DNA of 64,000 bases from assembly GCF_900141985.1 (NCBI RefSeq), contig NZ_FQZK01000010.1, positions 186,001 to 250,000 on the forward strand, written 5' to 3'. Of the stretch, positions 1 through 8,649 are shown one piece after another; the stretch's first letter is position 1; each line of letters starts with the position of its first letter. A program made the position numbers and the translations under genes. Below the pieces are notes generated by a model. That model saw only the letters and a list, made by a program, of their open reading frames with translations. It was not told where the DNA came from and did not search any database. The stretch comes from Nocardiopsis flavescens. Its GTDB lineage: Bacteria > Actinomycetota > Actinomycetes > Streptosporangiales > Streptosporangiaceae.

Positions 1-358
1 CCCGGACCAGGCACCCGGCGATGTAGACCCCCAGGAACATCTGGAGGTAGCCCTCCAGCTCCCCGATTCCGGAGAAGTCGCCCATGAGCAGGTCGACGAA
101 GACGATCTCGCCGAGCGGGGCTCCCAGGGCGGCGTAGAGGGGGTGGAAGAGGGAGGCCATGACCACCGGGACGAACGCCAGGTAGGACACGGACAGCTCG
201 ACGGGGCCGAGCCGGACCTCGGGCAGGACCTCGGTGATGATGTTCGCGAGACCGAACAGCGTCATCGAGAGCACGAAGATCATGAGCTTCTGCCCGGAGT
301 TGAGCGCGGGGGTCCGGGACGGTTCCCGGACGTCGGCGGGCTGGGGGGAGGCGGCCAT
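1..358 (-). CDS. Integral membrane protein, possibly ECF-transporter S-component-like (3' end beyond window)
   Basis: The first 119 residues are visible and the gene runs off the left edge. The ATG at 358 follows a GAAAGG ribosome site. After a polar N-terminus of about 25 residues come several hydrophobic segments (IFVLSMTLFGLANII, SVSYLAFVPVVMASLF, and one around YLQMFLGVYIAG) typical of a multi-pass protein. The arrangement, with a GAPLGEIVF turn after a helix pair, reminds me of substrate-binding subunits of energy-coupling-factor importers, but I cannot place it in a family with certainty. It lies 52 bases downstream of the tandem HAD gene on the same strand, so the two are probably co-transcribed. 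The substrate is unknown. Confidence 0.55.
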   Translation of the reverse strand, partial: MAASPQPADVREPSRTPALNSGQKLMIFVLSMTLFGLANIITEVLPEVRLGPVELSVSYLAFVPVVMASLFHPLYAALGAPLGEIVFVDLLMGDFSGIGELEGYLQMFLGVYIAGCLVR

Positions 359-410
359 CGCGGGTCGACCTTTCGGAGAGGGGGATGGGGAGGCGGGGTG
401 CGGGGACCGC

Positions 411-2111
411 TCAGGGGGCGAGGGGCGCCGGGGCGCCCGTCCACAGCCGGAGCAGGTCGCCCATCTCGTCGATGACGTGGTCGGGGCGCAGCAGCGGGTC
501 CCCGCCCGTCAGTGCCTGCTCGATGCGCTCGTCGGAGGCCGAGCCGCCGCGCACGACGACGGCGGTGCCCACGCCCGAGCGGCGGGCGGCCGCGGTGTCC
601 CGCCAGGGCTTGTCGCCCACGAACCACGTCCGGGCGGGGTCGGCGTCCAGGGCGGTGAGGGCGGAGCGGACGGTGGCGGGGTCGGGTTTGCGGTGGCCCA
701 GCTCGTCGGAGTACACGTGGGCGCCGATGAGGTGGGCGATGCCGAACCGGTCGAGCTCCTCGCGGACGGCGCGGCCGCACACGGTGTTGGAGACGACCGC
801 GACGGGGATGCCGTGCTCGGCGCAGTGCTCCAGCACCTCGCGCACGCCGGTGCGCATCCGGGCCAGGCTCTTGGAGTCGGCGTATTCCAGGGTGAGCTGG
901 GCGGACTCGGCGTACAGGAAGGCGCGGGCCCGCTCGGGCAGGTCGCGGCCGACCATGTCGTGCCAGAACGCGCGGGGGGTGATCTCAGGGATCGGGCCGT
1001 CCTCGTCGTGGCCGGCCTTCCAGTCGCGGTAGCGGTCGCGGCCGGTGCGCACCAGGGACAGGACGTCCCCGGTGGTGGTGGCGTAGCCCGCCCGGTCCAG
1101 GCGGCGTGCGAGCGAGGCGGCGAAGTCGCGCTGGACGCCGGGGGTGGCGCTGGAGACGGCGATCACCCCGCCCTGGTCGAGCAGGAGCGCGCCGGGCCCG
1201 CCGGGGCCCAGGGCGCGGCGGGCCGCGGCGGGCCCGTACGCCCGCGGCGGGGCGACCCGGACGAGGTCGTCCTCCCCGGCGCCGGGGGCGGCGGTGCGCG
1301 CCTGGGCGGGGACGAGGTCGGCGGCCTGCTCCGGAACGCTGTGCCAGAGGGGGTCGACCAGGCCCTCCGGGGTGTCGAAGACGGCGTCGGCGGTCTCCCG
1401 GACCGGGTAGGGCGGGGTGTCGGTGTGGTGGTGGCGGGTGAGGACGACGGCGGCGGCACCGGCGCGCCGCCCGGCGACGACGTCGCGGTCCTGGGTGTCG
1501 CCGACGTACCAGCAGCGTTCGGGGACGGTGCCCAGGGCGCGGGCGGCCAGGGCGATCATCTCGGGGTGGGGCTTGCGGATGCCGACCTCGTCGGAGTACA
1601 CCTGCACGCCCACCCGGTCCTGGAGCCCGGCCTCGCGCAGCAGCGACCGGTGGGCGCGGCCCGAGTGGGCGTTGGAGACGATGCCCACGCGCACGCCCAG
1701 AGTGCGGGCGGCGTGCAGGAGGTCGCGGATGCCGGGGCGCAGGCGGTGCTCGGACAGCAGGGTGGACATGTCGGCGAGCAGGGGGCCCGCGCTGCCTGCG
1801 AGGGTCTCCCGGACCGGGTCGGGCAGGTCGGAGGCGAGGAAGTCCGTCCAGATCTCGCGGTGGGTCAGCTCGCGGGGGGTGCGGCGGCGCCCGGCCGCGT
1901 TCTTCCAGTCCTTGAGGGCGGCCAGGCCGGCGTCCAGGGAGGCGCGCAGGTCCGCGGCGGGCACGTCGTGCCCGGCGCGCAGCAGGGTCTCGCGCAGGTG
2001 CAGGGCGAAGGCGTCGCGGCCCCCGGGGAGTTTGCGGGTCTGGAAGACGACGCCGCCGAAGTCCAGCAGCAGGGCGTCGGGGCGTCGGCTCAGCGCGGGG
2101 GTCGGGTCCAA
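411..2111 (-). CDS. Tandem HAD-superfamily hydrolase (two HAD domains in one chain)
   Basis: The 566-residue protein contains two complete HAD-like units. The first has motif I DFGGVV with nucleophile Asp17, a VSNAHSG motif II region, KPHPEM (motif III Lys) and VGDTQDRD (motif IV). The second, from about residue 310, has LLLDQGGVI, VVSNTV, KPDPAT and VGDKPWRD. HAD hydrolases usually have one such unit of about 220 residues, so this looks like a duplication and fusion. In both halves the residue two after the nucleophile is Gly rather than the Asp of most phosphatases, so the reaction is uncertain. It is transcribed away from the LacI gene at 2265, with a palindromic operator between them, and leads into the membrane protein gene at 358. 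Confidence 0.85.
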   Translation of the reverse strand: MDPTPALSRRPDALLLDFGGVVFQTRKLPGGRDAFALHLRETLLRAGHDVPAADLRASLDAGLAALKDWKNAAGRRRTPRELTHREIWTDFLASDLPDPVRETLAGSAGPLLADMSTLLSEHRLRPGIRDLLHAARTLGVRVGIVSNAHSGRAHRSLLREAGLQDRVGVQVYSDEVGIRKPHPEMIALAARALGTVPERCWYVGDTQDRDVVAGRRAGAAAVVLTRHHHTDTPPYPVRETADAVFDTPEGLVDPLWHSVPEQAADLVPAQARTAAPGAGEDDLVRVAPPRAYGPAAARRALGPGGPGALLLDQGGVIAVSSATPGVQRDFAASLARRLDRAGYATTTGDVLSLVRTGRDRYRDWKAGHDEDGPIPEITPRAFWHDMVGRDLPERARAFLYAESAQLTLEYADSKSLARMRTGVREVLEHCAEHGIPVAVVSNTVCGRAVREELDRFGIAHLIGAHVYSDELGHRKPDPATVRSALTALDADPARTWFVGDKPWRDTAAARRSGVGTAVVVRGGSASDERIEQALTGGDPLLRPDHVIDEMGDLLRLWTGAPAPLAP

Positions 2112-2215
2112 GGTCTCTCCTGCGGGTCACGGGGGCGGAAGGTGCGTTCACCGGTGACGGTAGGCAGGGGTCCGAGCCGTGGGGAGGCCGTTCGGTGGCC
2201 GGTCGGGAAACGGGT

Positions 2216-2229
2216 CTGGAACGTTCCAG
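2216..2229. promoter_or_regulatory. Probable LacI-family operator (14-bp perfect palindrome)
   Basis: CTGGAACGTTCCAG is a perfect palindrome with a central CG step, as expected for a LacI-family operator. It lies between the divergent tandem-HAD gene (start 2111) and LacI gene (start 2265), so it could control both. Autoregulation is inferred from position. Confidence 0.6.
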
Positions 2230-2264
2230 TCCGGGGCGGGCGGATCACTCCGATCCAGGACACA

Positions 2265-3278
2265 ATGGTCGGCGTGACAGGAACCCGACCCGGACGCCGC
2301 CCCACCATCGTCGACGTGGCCGCCGCCGCCGGGGTGTCCAAATCCCTGGTGTCGCTGGCGCTGCGCGGTGACCCGGGCGTGAGCGAAGCGACGGGGGCGC
2401 GCATCATGGCCGCCGCCGACCGGCTCGGCTACCGCTCCAACCGGCTGGCGCGCGGGCTGGTGCAGGGGCGCACGATGATCCTGGGAGTGCTGCTCACCGA
2501 CCTGGCCAACCCGTACCACACGGAGGTCGTGGCGGGGGTGGAGGCGGCGGCGGAGGCGCGCGGGTTCACGGTGCTGCTGGCGCACGGCCGCCGGGACCGG
2601 GTGCGGCTGGAGCGCCAGCTGGACTCGCTGCTCCAGCTCAACGTGGACGGGGTCGTGGTGGTGAGCTCCTGGGTGGGGCCCGCGGCCCTGGCCGAGGCCG
2701 CGCGCCGGGTGCCGGTGGTGATGGTGGGCCGGCCCCGGGAGTTCGCCCCGGGGGTGGACACCGTCGCCAACGACGACGAGGCGGGGGCGCGGGCGGCGGT
2801 CCGGCACCTGCTGGAGCTGGGCCACACGCGGATCGGGCACCTGTCCGGCAGCGGCAGCCCGTCGTCGCTCTCCCGCGAGGAGGGGTACCGGGACACCATG
2901 CGGGAGGCGGGGCTGGCCGACGGGATGCTGGTGCACCCGGTGGGCGAGGACCGCGAGCGAGCGGCGGCGGCACTGCTGGCGCACGGGCCCGGCGCGGTGT
3001 TCGCGGTCAACGACCTGGCGGCGCTGGCGGTGCTGGACCACGCCCGGCCGGAGGTCTCGGTGGTGGGCTACGACAACACGTCGCTGGCGGAGGTGACCCG
3101 GCCCCGGCTCACCAGCGTCGACCAGCCGCGCGCGATCATGGGGAGGCTGGCCACCGAACTGCTGTGGGAGCGCATGGGCGGCCGGACCGGGGACAGGCAC
3201 GAGGTCCTGGCCCCGGCACTGGTGGTGCGGGACTCCACCGCACCGCCCGGGCAACGGCGGGGAGGCGGTACGCCATGA
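2265..3278 (+). CDS. LacI-family transcriptional regulator
   Basis: This 337-residue protein has an N-terminal LacI helix-turn-helix (IVDVAAAAGVSKSLVSLALRGDPGVS) with hinge region RSNRLARGLVQGRT, then a periplasmic-binding-protein-like sensor domain (GVLLTDLANPYHTEVVAGVE, later VVGYDNTSLAEVTRPRLTSV). Length and layout are normal. The ATG at 2265 is used here; the GTG at 2274 is an alternative start and would make the message begin closer to the helix-turn-helix. The likely effector is a sugar or sugar phosphate, not deducible here. Neighbours suggest control of the divergent HAD/membrane-protein unit. Its stop codon overlaps the next gene's ATG (ATGA). Confidence 0.9.
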   Translation: MVGVTGTRPGRRPTIVDVAAAAGVSKSLVSLALRGDPGVSEATGARIMAAADRLGYRSNRLARGLVQGRTMILGVLLTDLANPYHTEVVAGVEAAAEARGFTVLLAHGRRDRVRLERQLDSLLQLNVDGVVVVSSWVGPAALAEAARRVPVVMVGRPREFAPGVDTVANDDEAGARAAVRHLLELGHTRIGHLSGSGSPSSLSREEGYRDTMREAGLADGMLVHPVGEDRERAAAALLAHGPGAVFAVNDLAALAVLDHARPEVSVVGYDNTSLAEVTRPRLTSVDQPRAIMGRLATELLWERMGGRTGDRHEVLAPALVVRDSTAPPGQRRGGGTP

Positions 3279-3454
3279 CGGATCCGGTCCAGGTCCTGCG
3301 GCGCTGGGAGGAGCACGGCGGCGTGTGGCGGGTGGTCGCGCGCACGGACTCCGAGGTGACGGTGTCGCTGTGCCGGTGCGACGGCGGCGAGGAGATGGAC
3401 CGCCTGGTCTCGGGCGATCCCGGCCTGCTGGAGTTCGTCGACGCGCACCCGTGA
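3275..3454 (+). CDS. Small conserved actinobacterial protein of unknown function
   Basis: The 59-residue protein begins MTDPVQVLRRWEEHGG and contains VWRVVARTDSEVTVSLCRCDGGEEMDR in pieces that I recognise as typical of a small protein common in actinobacteria; no function is known to me. The ATG overlaps the TGA of the LacI gene (ATGA), which fixes the start and implies translational coupling. Two Cys (CRC) are present. It has no signal peptide or membrane segment and is probably cytoplasmic. It is convergent with the ABC permease gene. Confidence 0.75.
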   Translation: MTDPVQVLRRWEEHGGVWRVVARTDSEVTVSLCRCDGGEEMDRLVSGDPGLLEFVDAHP

Positions 3455-3582
3455 GGACCGCGGCCGCCCCCGCGGACCCCGGTCCCCACCGCTGCGCGCC
3501 GGCGCCACCCCGTCCCGTCCTGTTCCGACGGCACCCTCCCGGACCGTGGGGGCGGGCCGCGGGCCCGGCGGGGGCACGGCCC

Positions 3583-4389
3583 CTACCGGGCGGCGGACCG
3601 GTAGCGGTGCACCGCGAGCGGGACGAACACCGCCAGCAGGACCAGCGGCCACACCAGCGCCATGAGCAGCGCGTTCTGGGCCACCCACGAGTCGGACACC
3701 ACCCCGGGCGACCCGAACAGGTCGCGGGCGGCGACCACCGTCGCCGACAGGGGGTTCCACTCCGCCAGCGGCGCCAGCCAGCCGGGCATGCTGGAGGTGG
3801 GCACGAACGTGTCCGCGACCATCGCCAGCGGGAACACCAGGGAGAAGAACTTCATCGCCGCCTCGGGGCTGCGCACCACCAGCCCCAGGTAGATGCCGAT
3901 CCACGTGAAGGCCAGCCGCAGCCACAGCAGCAGCCCCAGGGCCGCCAGCGCGGACGGCCACCCCTCGTTCCACCGCCAGCCGATGAGCAGCCCCATCCCG
4001 GCCAGCACGGCCAGGTCCACCACTCCGGCGACCACGTCGGAGACGCTGCGCCCGGCCAGCAGCGCCGACGGCGCCATGGGCAGGGTCCGGAAGCGGTCGA
4101 TGACGCCGCGCCCGGCGTCGGAGACCACGGCGATGGTGGTGTTGCCGATGCCGAACGCCATCGTCAGCGCGAACAGGCCCGGCATCAGGAAGTCGCGGTA
4201 GTCGTCCACCCCCGCGGCGGCGCCCATGGTCTCGCCGAACACGAACCCGAACAGCAGCACGGCCAGCACGGGAATGAGCAGGGTGCCGATCAGCTCGTCG
4301 GGCTTGTGCACCAGGTGGGACAGGTAGCGGCGGGCCACCACCCCGGTGTCGGACAGCGCCCAGCCCAGGCGCCTCACCGTCGCGTTCAT
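3583..4389 (-). CDS. ABC-2 type (DrrB-like) exporter permease
   Basis: The 268-residue protein has six hydrophobic segments: ELIGTLLIPVLAVLLFGFVF near residue 32, FLMPGLFALTMAFGIGN, DVVAGVVDLAVLAGMGLLIG, ALAALGLLLWLRLAFTWIG, FSLVFPLAMVADTFV and a final MALVWPLVLLAVFVPLAV. This is the layout of DrrB/NodJ-type ABC-2 permeases, which pair with a separate ATPase to export drugs or lipids. The start codon overlaps the end of the ATPase gene (4386) by 4 bases. It is the last gene of a three-gene unit with the DUF1023 hydrolase and the ATPase. The exported compound is not apparent. Confidence 0.88.
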   Translation of the reverse strand: MNATVRRLGWALSDTGVVARRYLSHLVHKPDELIGTLLIPVLAVLLFGFVFGETMGAAAGVDDYRDFLMPGLFALTMAFGIGNTTIAVVSDAGRGVIDRFRTLPMAPSALLAGRSVSDVVAGVVDLAVLAGMGLLIGWRWNEGWPSALAALGLLLWLRLAFTWIGIYLGLVVRSPEAAMKFFSLVFPLAMVADTFVPTSSMPGWLAPLAEWNPLSATVVAARDLFGSPGVVSDSWVAQNALLMALVWPLVLLAVFVPLAVHRYRSAAR

Positions 4390-5357
4390 CCCTCCCCCTC
4401 CCCGGTGCGGCGGCCGGTCAGGCTGAGGAACACCTCGTCCAGGCTGGGCCTGCGCAGCGCGATGTCCTCCACCTCCAGCCCGGCCTCGTCCAGGGCCCGT
4501 ACCACCTTGGCCAGTTCACTGCCGCGCCCGCCCACGGGGGCGCGCACGGTCTGCGTGTCCGGGTCGACGTCCAGCGGGGCGCCGCACACCCGGCCCAGCA
4601 CCTCCGCGGCCTTGTCGACCTCGGAGGGGTCGGCGACCACCACCTCCACGCGGCTGCCGCCGACCCGCCTCTTGAGCTCCTCGGGCGGCCCCTCCGCGAT
4701 CACCCGGCCGGCCTCCACCACCGAGACCGTGTCGGCGAGCCGATCGGCCTCCTCCAGGTACTGGGTGGTGAGCAGGACGGTGGTGCCCCGGTCGACGAGG
4801 TCGCGCACGGCCCGCCACACCTCGGCCCGGCTGCGCGGGTCCAGACCGGTGGTGGGCTCGTCCAGGAACAGCACCCGCGGGTCGAGGATGAGGCTGGCCG
4901 CCAGGTCCAGGCGGCGACGCATGCCCCCCGAGTACTGGCGGACCGGCCGCTCGGCGGCGTCGGCGAGGCCGAACCGCTCCAGCAGTTCGGCGGCCCGCGC
5001 CCTGGCGGCGCCGGGGCGCAGGTGGTGCAGGCGGGCGAACATCTCCAGGTTGCGCCGTCCGCCGAGCACCTCGTCCAGGGCGGCGTACTGGCCGGTGAGC
5101 CCGATGCGCTCGCGCACCCGGCGGCTCTCGGAGGCCACGTCGCACCCGGCCACCCGGACACGGCCCGCGTCGAAGCGGACCAGGGTGGCCATCGCCCGGA
5201 CCGCGGTGGTCTTGCCCGCCCCGTTGGGCCCGAGCAGGGCGTGCACCGTTCCGGGGCGCACGGCCAGGTCGAACCCGTCCAGGGAGGGCCTGCTCCTGGA
5301 CGGGTAGGTCTTGCGGACGCCCTCGGCGAGGATCACCGCCTCGGTGGTGCCGGTCAC
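4386..5357 (-). CDS. DrrA-like ABC exporter ATP-binding protein
   Basis: This 323-residue ATPase starts at the GTG at 5357, which overlaps the TGA of the upstream hydrolase gene (GTGA). It carries Walker A GPNGAGKTT near residue 38, signature YSGGMRRRLDLA, Walker B VLFLDEPTTGLDP, and after the nucleotide-binding domain a C-terminal extension of about 80 residues ending in PSLDEVFLSLTG, characteristic of DrrA-type drug-resistance ATPases (DUF4162). It would energise the permease encoded immediately downstream. An in-frame extension far upstream is only antisense to the hydrolase gene and was rejected as a start. Confidence 0.9.
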   Translation of the reverse strand: MTGTTEAVILAEGVRKTYPSRSRPSLDGFDLAVRPGTVHALLGPNGAGKTTAVRAMATLVRFDAGRVRVAGCDVASESRRVRERIGLTGQYAALDEVLGGRRNLEMFARLHHLRPGAARARAAELLERFGLADAAERPVRQYSGGMRRRLDLAASLILDPRVLFLDEPTTGLDPRSRAEVWRAVRDLVDRGTTVLLTTQYLEEADRLADTVSVVEAGRVIAEGPPEELKRRVGGSRVEVVVADPSEVDKAAEVLGRVCGAPLDVDPDTQTVRAPVGGRGSELAKVVRALDEAGLEVEDIALRRPSLDEVFLSLTGRRTGEGEG

Positions 5358-6220
5358 GGGGCGATCCTCTCCCCGGGGGCCGGGACGGTGGTGCCCGCCC
5401 GCTCCCGGACGGCGACGACGGGGCGGGGCAGCGGGGCGCGGACCAGCGGGTCGACGAGGGTGACCTCCTCGTAGCGGCCCAGCCCGATCCGGGCCATGTT
5501 GCGCACCGACTCGCTGCCGTCGGTGTAGTAGGCGCAGTGGCCGGGGATCTCGCCGGTCTCGATGCGCAGGGCGCCGAAGCCGGGGCGCAGCGGGGTGGGA
5601 CCGTGGCCGAGGTCTCCCGCACGGCCGCGCGGGAAGAAGCGGATCCAGTCCTCGCGGCCCTGGGCGGCCCACAGGTTCCCGGAGTAGCGCAGGTCCGCGG
5701 TGGAGGAGCCGCCCATGCCGGGGCTGCCCAGGACGATGCAGTCGTCGACGCGGGCCTGGGCCAGGGCGAGCCCGCACACCACCGTTCCGTAGCTGTGGCC
5801 GACCAGCGTGATGTGGGCGTTGCCGGGCAGGAAGCGGGTGAGCCGGACGAGGTCGGGGGCGGCCTGGCGGGCGGGTCCGCGGAACGCCCCCTCGACGAAT
5901 CCGCGAGGGGTGTCGTAACCCATCCACACCACGACGGCGAACCGTTCTCCGCGGGCGATGGTGCCCATGGTCCTCAAGAGCGTGGCACCGTTCACCCGGG
6001 GGCGGGTGGGACGGCTCGGATCGAAGTAATTCCCGAGGTAATTGTCGTTTCCCGGGACGAGGACGACGATGTGGTCGGCGGTCGCCACATCGCCCAGGGC
6101 CTCGACGATCCGGCCGTCGCCGGTGTCGTCGTAAGCCAGCAGTCGAATGCCGTTCCACTCCTGGTCCCGGTAGTGCAGGGGCGCCGGGGGCGGCGCGGTC
6201 CGGGGGCCCGCCGTGATCAT
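5354..6220 (-). CDS. DUF1023-family alpha/beta hydrolase
   Basis: The 288-residue protein has the nucleophile elbow GHSYG (TLVGHSYGTVVCGLAL) near residue 140, preceded by the DUF1023 hallmarks IVVLVPGNDNYLGNYFDP and VVWMGYDTP, and followed by VLGSPGMG and GHCAYYT, which may carry the catalytic His. DUF1023 proteins are actinobacterial alpha/beta hydrolases without a signal peptide, of unknown substrate. The ATG at 6220 has GGAGG only 3 bases upstream (6224-6228), a tight spacing. It leads the operon with the DrrA/DrrB-like exporter through a GTGA overlap, suggesting its product or substrate is linked to export. Confidence 0.85.
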   Translation of the reverse strand: MITAGPRTAPPPAPLHYRDQEWNGIRLLAYDDTGDGRIVEALGDVATADHIVVLVPGNDNYLGNYFDPSRPTRPRVNGATLLRTMGTIARGERFAVVVWMGYDTPRGFVEGAFRGPARQAAPDLVRLTRFLPGNAHITLVGHSYGTVVCGLALAQARVDDCIVLGSPGMGGSSTADLRYSGNLWAAQGREDWIRFFPRGRAGDLGHGPTPLRPGFGALRIETGEIPGHCAYYTDGSESVRNMARIGLGRYEEVTLVDPLVRAPLPRPVVAVRERAGTTVPAPGERIAP

Positions 6221-6594
6221 GATCCTCCGTCGGATCGAGGGATTCTCCTTGACGCTTTCGACGTTAGATGCGCGGTCCCCGCCATTCGAGGGTGCCGACT
6301 CCCGATTCGGCGTCCATCCACGCCCACCACAGGGGTGGTGGTGGCACTACCGACGAAAGTGGTGGAGCCGCCGTGAACTGCGGATCCTCTTTTCTCCGGC
6401 GGGAATTCCGGGCGGTTCCCCTTCTTATGCGTCCGGTTTCGGCCATCGACCGTTCATCGCCCGCACACCGTGCGAACGCGCCGGGAAATCCAGGGGAACC
6501 GTCACCGTTCCCCGGCACCGCGCGCGTTCGTGTCCGCGGACGCGCAAGGACCCCGTCGCGGGGGCGACGGGGTCCCTCCGGTGCCGCGGAACGG
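6221..6594. other. Intergenic region upstream of the DUF1023-exporter operon
   Basis: No gene is apparent. It should hold the promoter of the leftward operon. It contains a CCACCAC/GTGGTGG hairpin near 6330-6350 and an inverted repeat with GGGGAAC (6493-6499) and GTTCCCC (6507-6513) arms 7 bases apart, and ends with the pectate lyase terminator. Confidence 0.5.
6548..6575 (-). terminator. Rho-independent-type terminator of the pectate lyase gene
   Basis: Perfect 11-bp arms (GGACCCCGTCG and its complement) flank a 6-base G-rich loop, 20 bases beyond the pectate lyase stop codon. There is no U-tract, as is common in very GC-rich actinomycetes. Confidence 0.7.
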
Positions 6595-8148
6595 CTATCC
6601 GGCGTACGTCTCGAACTCGGCGACGCGGGGCGTGCCGTTCGAGCCGGTGATCTCGAAGTTGATCTTGCGCAGCGTCGTCGGGGCGAAGGTGATCACGCCC
6701 GCCCCGCTGCCGGTGGCCAGGACGGCGCCGGTGTCGTGGTTGACGACGCGCCAGGAGCCGATGGCGCCGGTGGCGCCGGAGGCCTCCCGGATGTTGATCG
6801 CGGAGACCGTGGCGGGCGTGCCCCACTTGACCGAGATGCGGCCGGTCGTTCCGTTCGGCGACCAGTAGGTGCCCAGGTCACCGTCGATGACGTTCCCGTA
6901 GCCGGTCCCGCTCGCCTTGCTCGAACCGTCGGCGCCGGCGCCGAGGCTGAGGTTGCTCCCGCCGGGGGGATCGGTCGGGTCCGGGTCCGTGGGGTCGGGG
7001 TCGGTGGGGTCCGGGTCCGTCGGGTCGGGGTCGGTCGGGTTCTCGGCCTCGCAGTTGCCGTCCGAGACGCGGTTGCCCTTGTTCGCGCCGGAGATCTCCC
7101 CCAGCATCGCGGGGACGCAGCCGGCGTCGTCGAGCGAGTAGGAGTACGGGATGCTCACCGAGGTGGTGGACTCGGGGTTGGGGCCCGCAGGGTAGTTCTC
7201 GCTGCCCTGGCTGGACCAGGTCACGCCGTCGAAGACGTTGCCGGCGACCTGCCAGGTGCCCCGCTCGTTGGTGTAGAAGGTGCCCAGGACATCCTTGGAG
7301 TCCTGGAAGTAGTTGTTCTCCACCTTCGCACGGGCCCCGGCCCGGGAGTTGATCCCGGACTCGGCGATGTCGTCGTAGTGGTTGTTGTACATGTGCCCGA
7401 TGCCGCCGCGGAGCAGGGGCGCGCGCGAGTCCAGGTTCTGGAAGACGTTGTGGTGGTAGGTCACGTAGCCGTTCGAGCGGTCGCTCTCACTGGACCCGAC
7501 CAGGCCGCCGCGGCCGGAGTTGCGCAGGATGCTGTAGGAGAGGGTGACGTACTGGCTGTTGTTCTTGAGGTCGAAGAGCCCGTCGTAGCCCTCGGACTCA
7601 CCGCCCGACGCCTCCAGGGTGACGTGGTCGACCCACACGTTGCGGACGCCGCTCTCCATGCCGATGGCGTCGCCGCCGTTGGACGTGGGCGAGCCGGACT
7701 TCTTGACGTTCCGCACGGTCACGTTCTGGATGATGATGTTGCTGGACTCGCGGATGTGGATGCCCAGCTGGTCGAACACGGCGCCGCTGCCGACGCCCAC
7801 GAGCGTGACGTTGCTGATCTTCTTGAGCTCGATCACGTCGGCCGCCGTGTCGCAGCCGGGGCCCGACACCTTGGACGTGTTCCCGTGGTTGATGGTCCCC
7901 TGCACCTCGATGACGATCGGGGTGCTGGTGCTGGGCCGCGAGCACAGGGCCTGGTGGATCTGGGTCCCCGTCGTGGCCCGCACGGTCTGGCCGCCGGCGC
8001 CGCCGGTGGTGCCGCCGTTCTGGGTCGCGTAACCCGTGGCGCTGCCGGTCTGGGCCGCGACCTGGGACATCGACAGGGTCAGGCCCCCCGCGACCAAGGT
8101 CGCGGCGGCCACCGTCGACAGGAGTCGACGCACCGTTGTTCGTCTCAC
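6595..8148 (-). CDS. Secreted pectate lyase (PL1-like) with C-terminal F5/8-type carbohydrate-binding domain
   Basis: The 517-residue extracellular enzyme begins at the GTG at 8148, after an AAAGGGG ribosome site; a longer reading to 8229 lacks one. A Sec signal peptide (MRRTTVRRLLSTVAAATL, cleavage around QVAA) is followed by a right-handed beta-helix pectate lyase domain, residues about 35-360, with IIIQNVTVRNVK, NVWVDHVTLE, SRAPLLRGG and HMYNNHY motifs of polysaccharide lyase family 1. A linker of repeated TDPDP units joins an F5/8 type C (discoidin-like) domain with NVIDGDLGTYWSP. It should cleave polygalacturonate outside the cell by beta-elimination, degrading plant pectin. A palindromic LacI-type site sits upstream. 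Confidence 0.92.
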   Translation of the reverse strand: MRRTTVRRLLSTVAAATLVAGGLTLSMSQVAAQTGSATGYATQNGGTTGGAGGQTVRATTGTQIHQALCSRPSTSTPIVIEVQGTINHGNTSKVSGPGCDTAADVIELKKISNVTLVGVGSGAVFDQLGIHIRESSNIIIQNVTVRNVKKSGSPTSNGGDAIGMESGVRNVWVDHVTLEASGGESEGYDGLFDLKNNSQYVTLSYSILRNSGRGGLVGSSESDRSNGYVTYHHNVFQNLDSRAPLLRGGIGHMYNNHYDDIAESGINSRAGARAKVENNYFQDSKDVLGTFYTNERGTWQVAGNVFDGVTWSSQGSENYPAGPNPESTTSVSIPYSYSLDDAGCVPAMLGEISGANKGNRVSDGNCEAENPTDPDPTDPDPTDPDPTDPDPTDPPGGSNLSLGAGADGSSKASGTGYGNVIDGDLGTYWSPNGTTGRISVKWGTPATVSAINIREASGATGAIGSWRVVNHDTGAVLATGSGAGVITFAPTTLRKINFEITGSNGTPRVAEFETYAG

Positions 8149-8199
8149 CGTTTCCCCTTTCCGAGGGATGGGTTCGGGTAGGTCTTCCACGAGAGTCAG

Positions 8200-8213
8200 G
8201 GAAAGCGCTTTCC
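8200..8213 (-). promoter_or_regulatory. Palindromic operator upstream of pectate lyase
   Basis: GGAAAGCGCTTTCC is a perfect 14-bp palindrome 52 bases before the GTG start. The AGCGCT core is typical of LacI-family repressors of polysaccharide-degrading enzymes in actinomycetes, so carbohydrate-dependent repression is likely. Which regulator binds it is unknown; no LacI gene is adjacent. Confidence 0.6.
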
Positions 8214-8513
8214 GAGTCAAGGGGTGCATTCACACCTTTATTCGGGACCCGAACCCACCGCACTCTTCTCACGGTCGCAACCTGCCGTTTCATCGCGAGC
8301 CCGTCCAAAATTCGGGATCGCGTACCCAACGGGCCCCGCCACCGTCCACAGGAACGCCACGATTGTGCAGGCGGGAGGAGTTCAAGAAGGGATCGTGGCC
8401 CTTTTCCCCGCCTCGCCCCGGCGCACCGGCCGCCCCCGGAACACCGCACGACCGCAATTCCGAAGCGCCACACCGGGGAAATCCCCCCGTCACACGCCGC
8501 ACCGAAATATCAA

Positions 8514-8588
8514 GGAAAGCGCTGTCCACGACCATCCCGCGCACCGCCCCGGAACACCGCGCAGAAAGCCCCCGCCACCAGCGCTTTC
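8514..8588. promoter_or_regulatory. Two further AGCGCT boxes upstream of pectate lyase
   Basis: GGAAAGCGCTGTCC at 8514-8527 matches the operator at 8200 except for one base. AGCGCTTTC at 8580-8588 matches its right half. They may be auxiliary sites for looping, or remnants; evidence is sequence similarity only. Confidence 0.35.
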
Positions 8589-8649
8589 GCCGCACACGAC
8601 ATGAAAACCCACCGAGCGCGAGGGAGCCGGACACCCGCACTCCCGCCGG

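Noticed and set aside
234..2264. Extension of the LacI gene far upstream (over 1000 codons)
   Set aside because: The upstream part is antisense to the tandem HAD gene, and the helix-turn-helix defines the real N-terminus near 2265.
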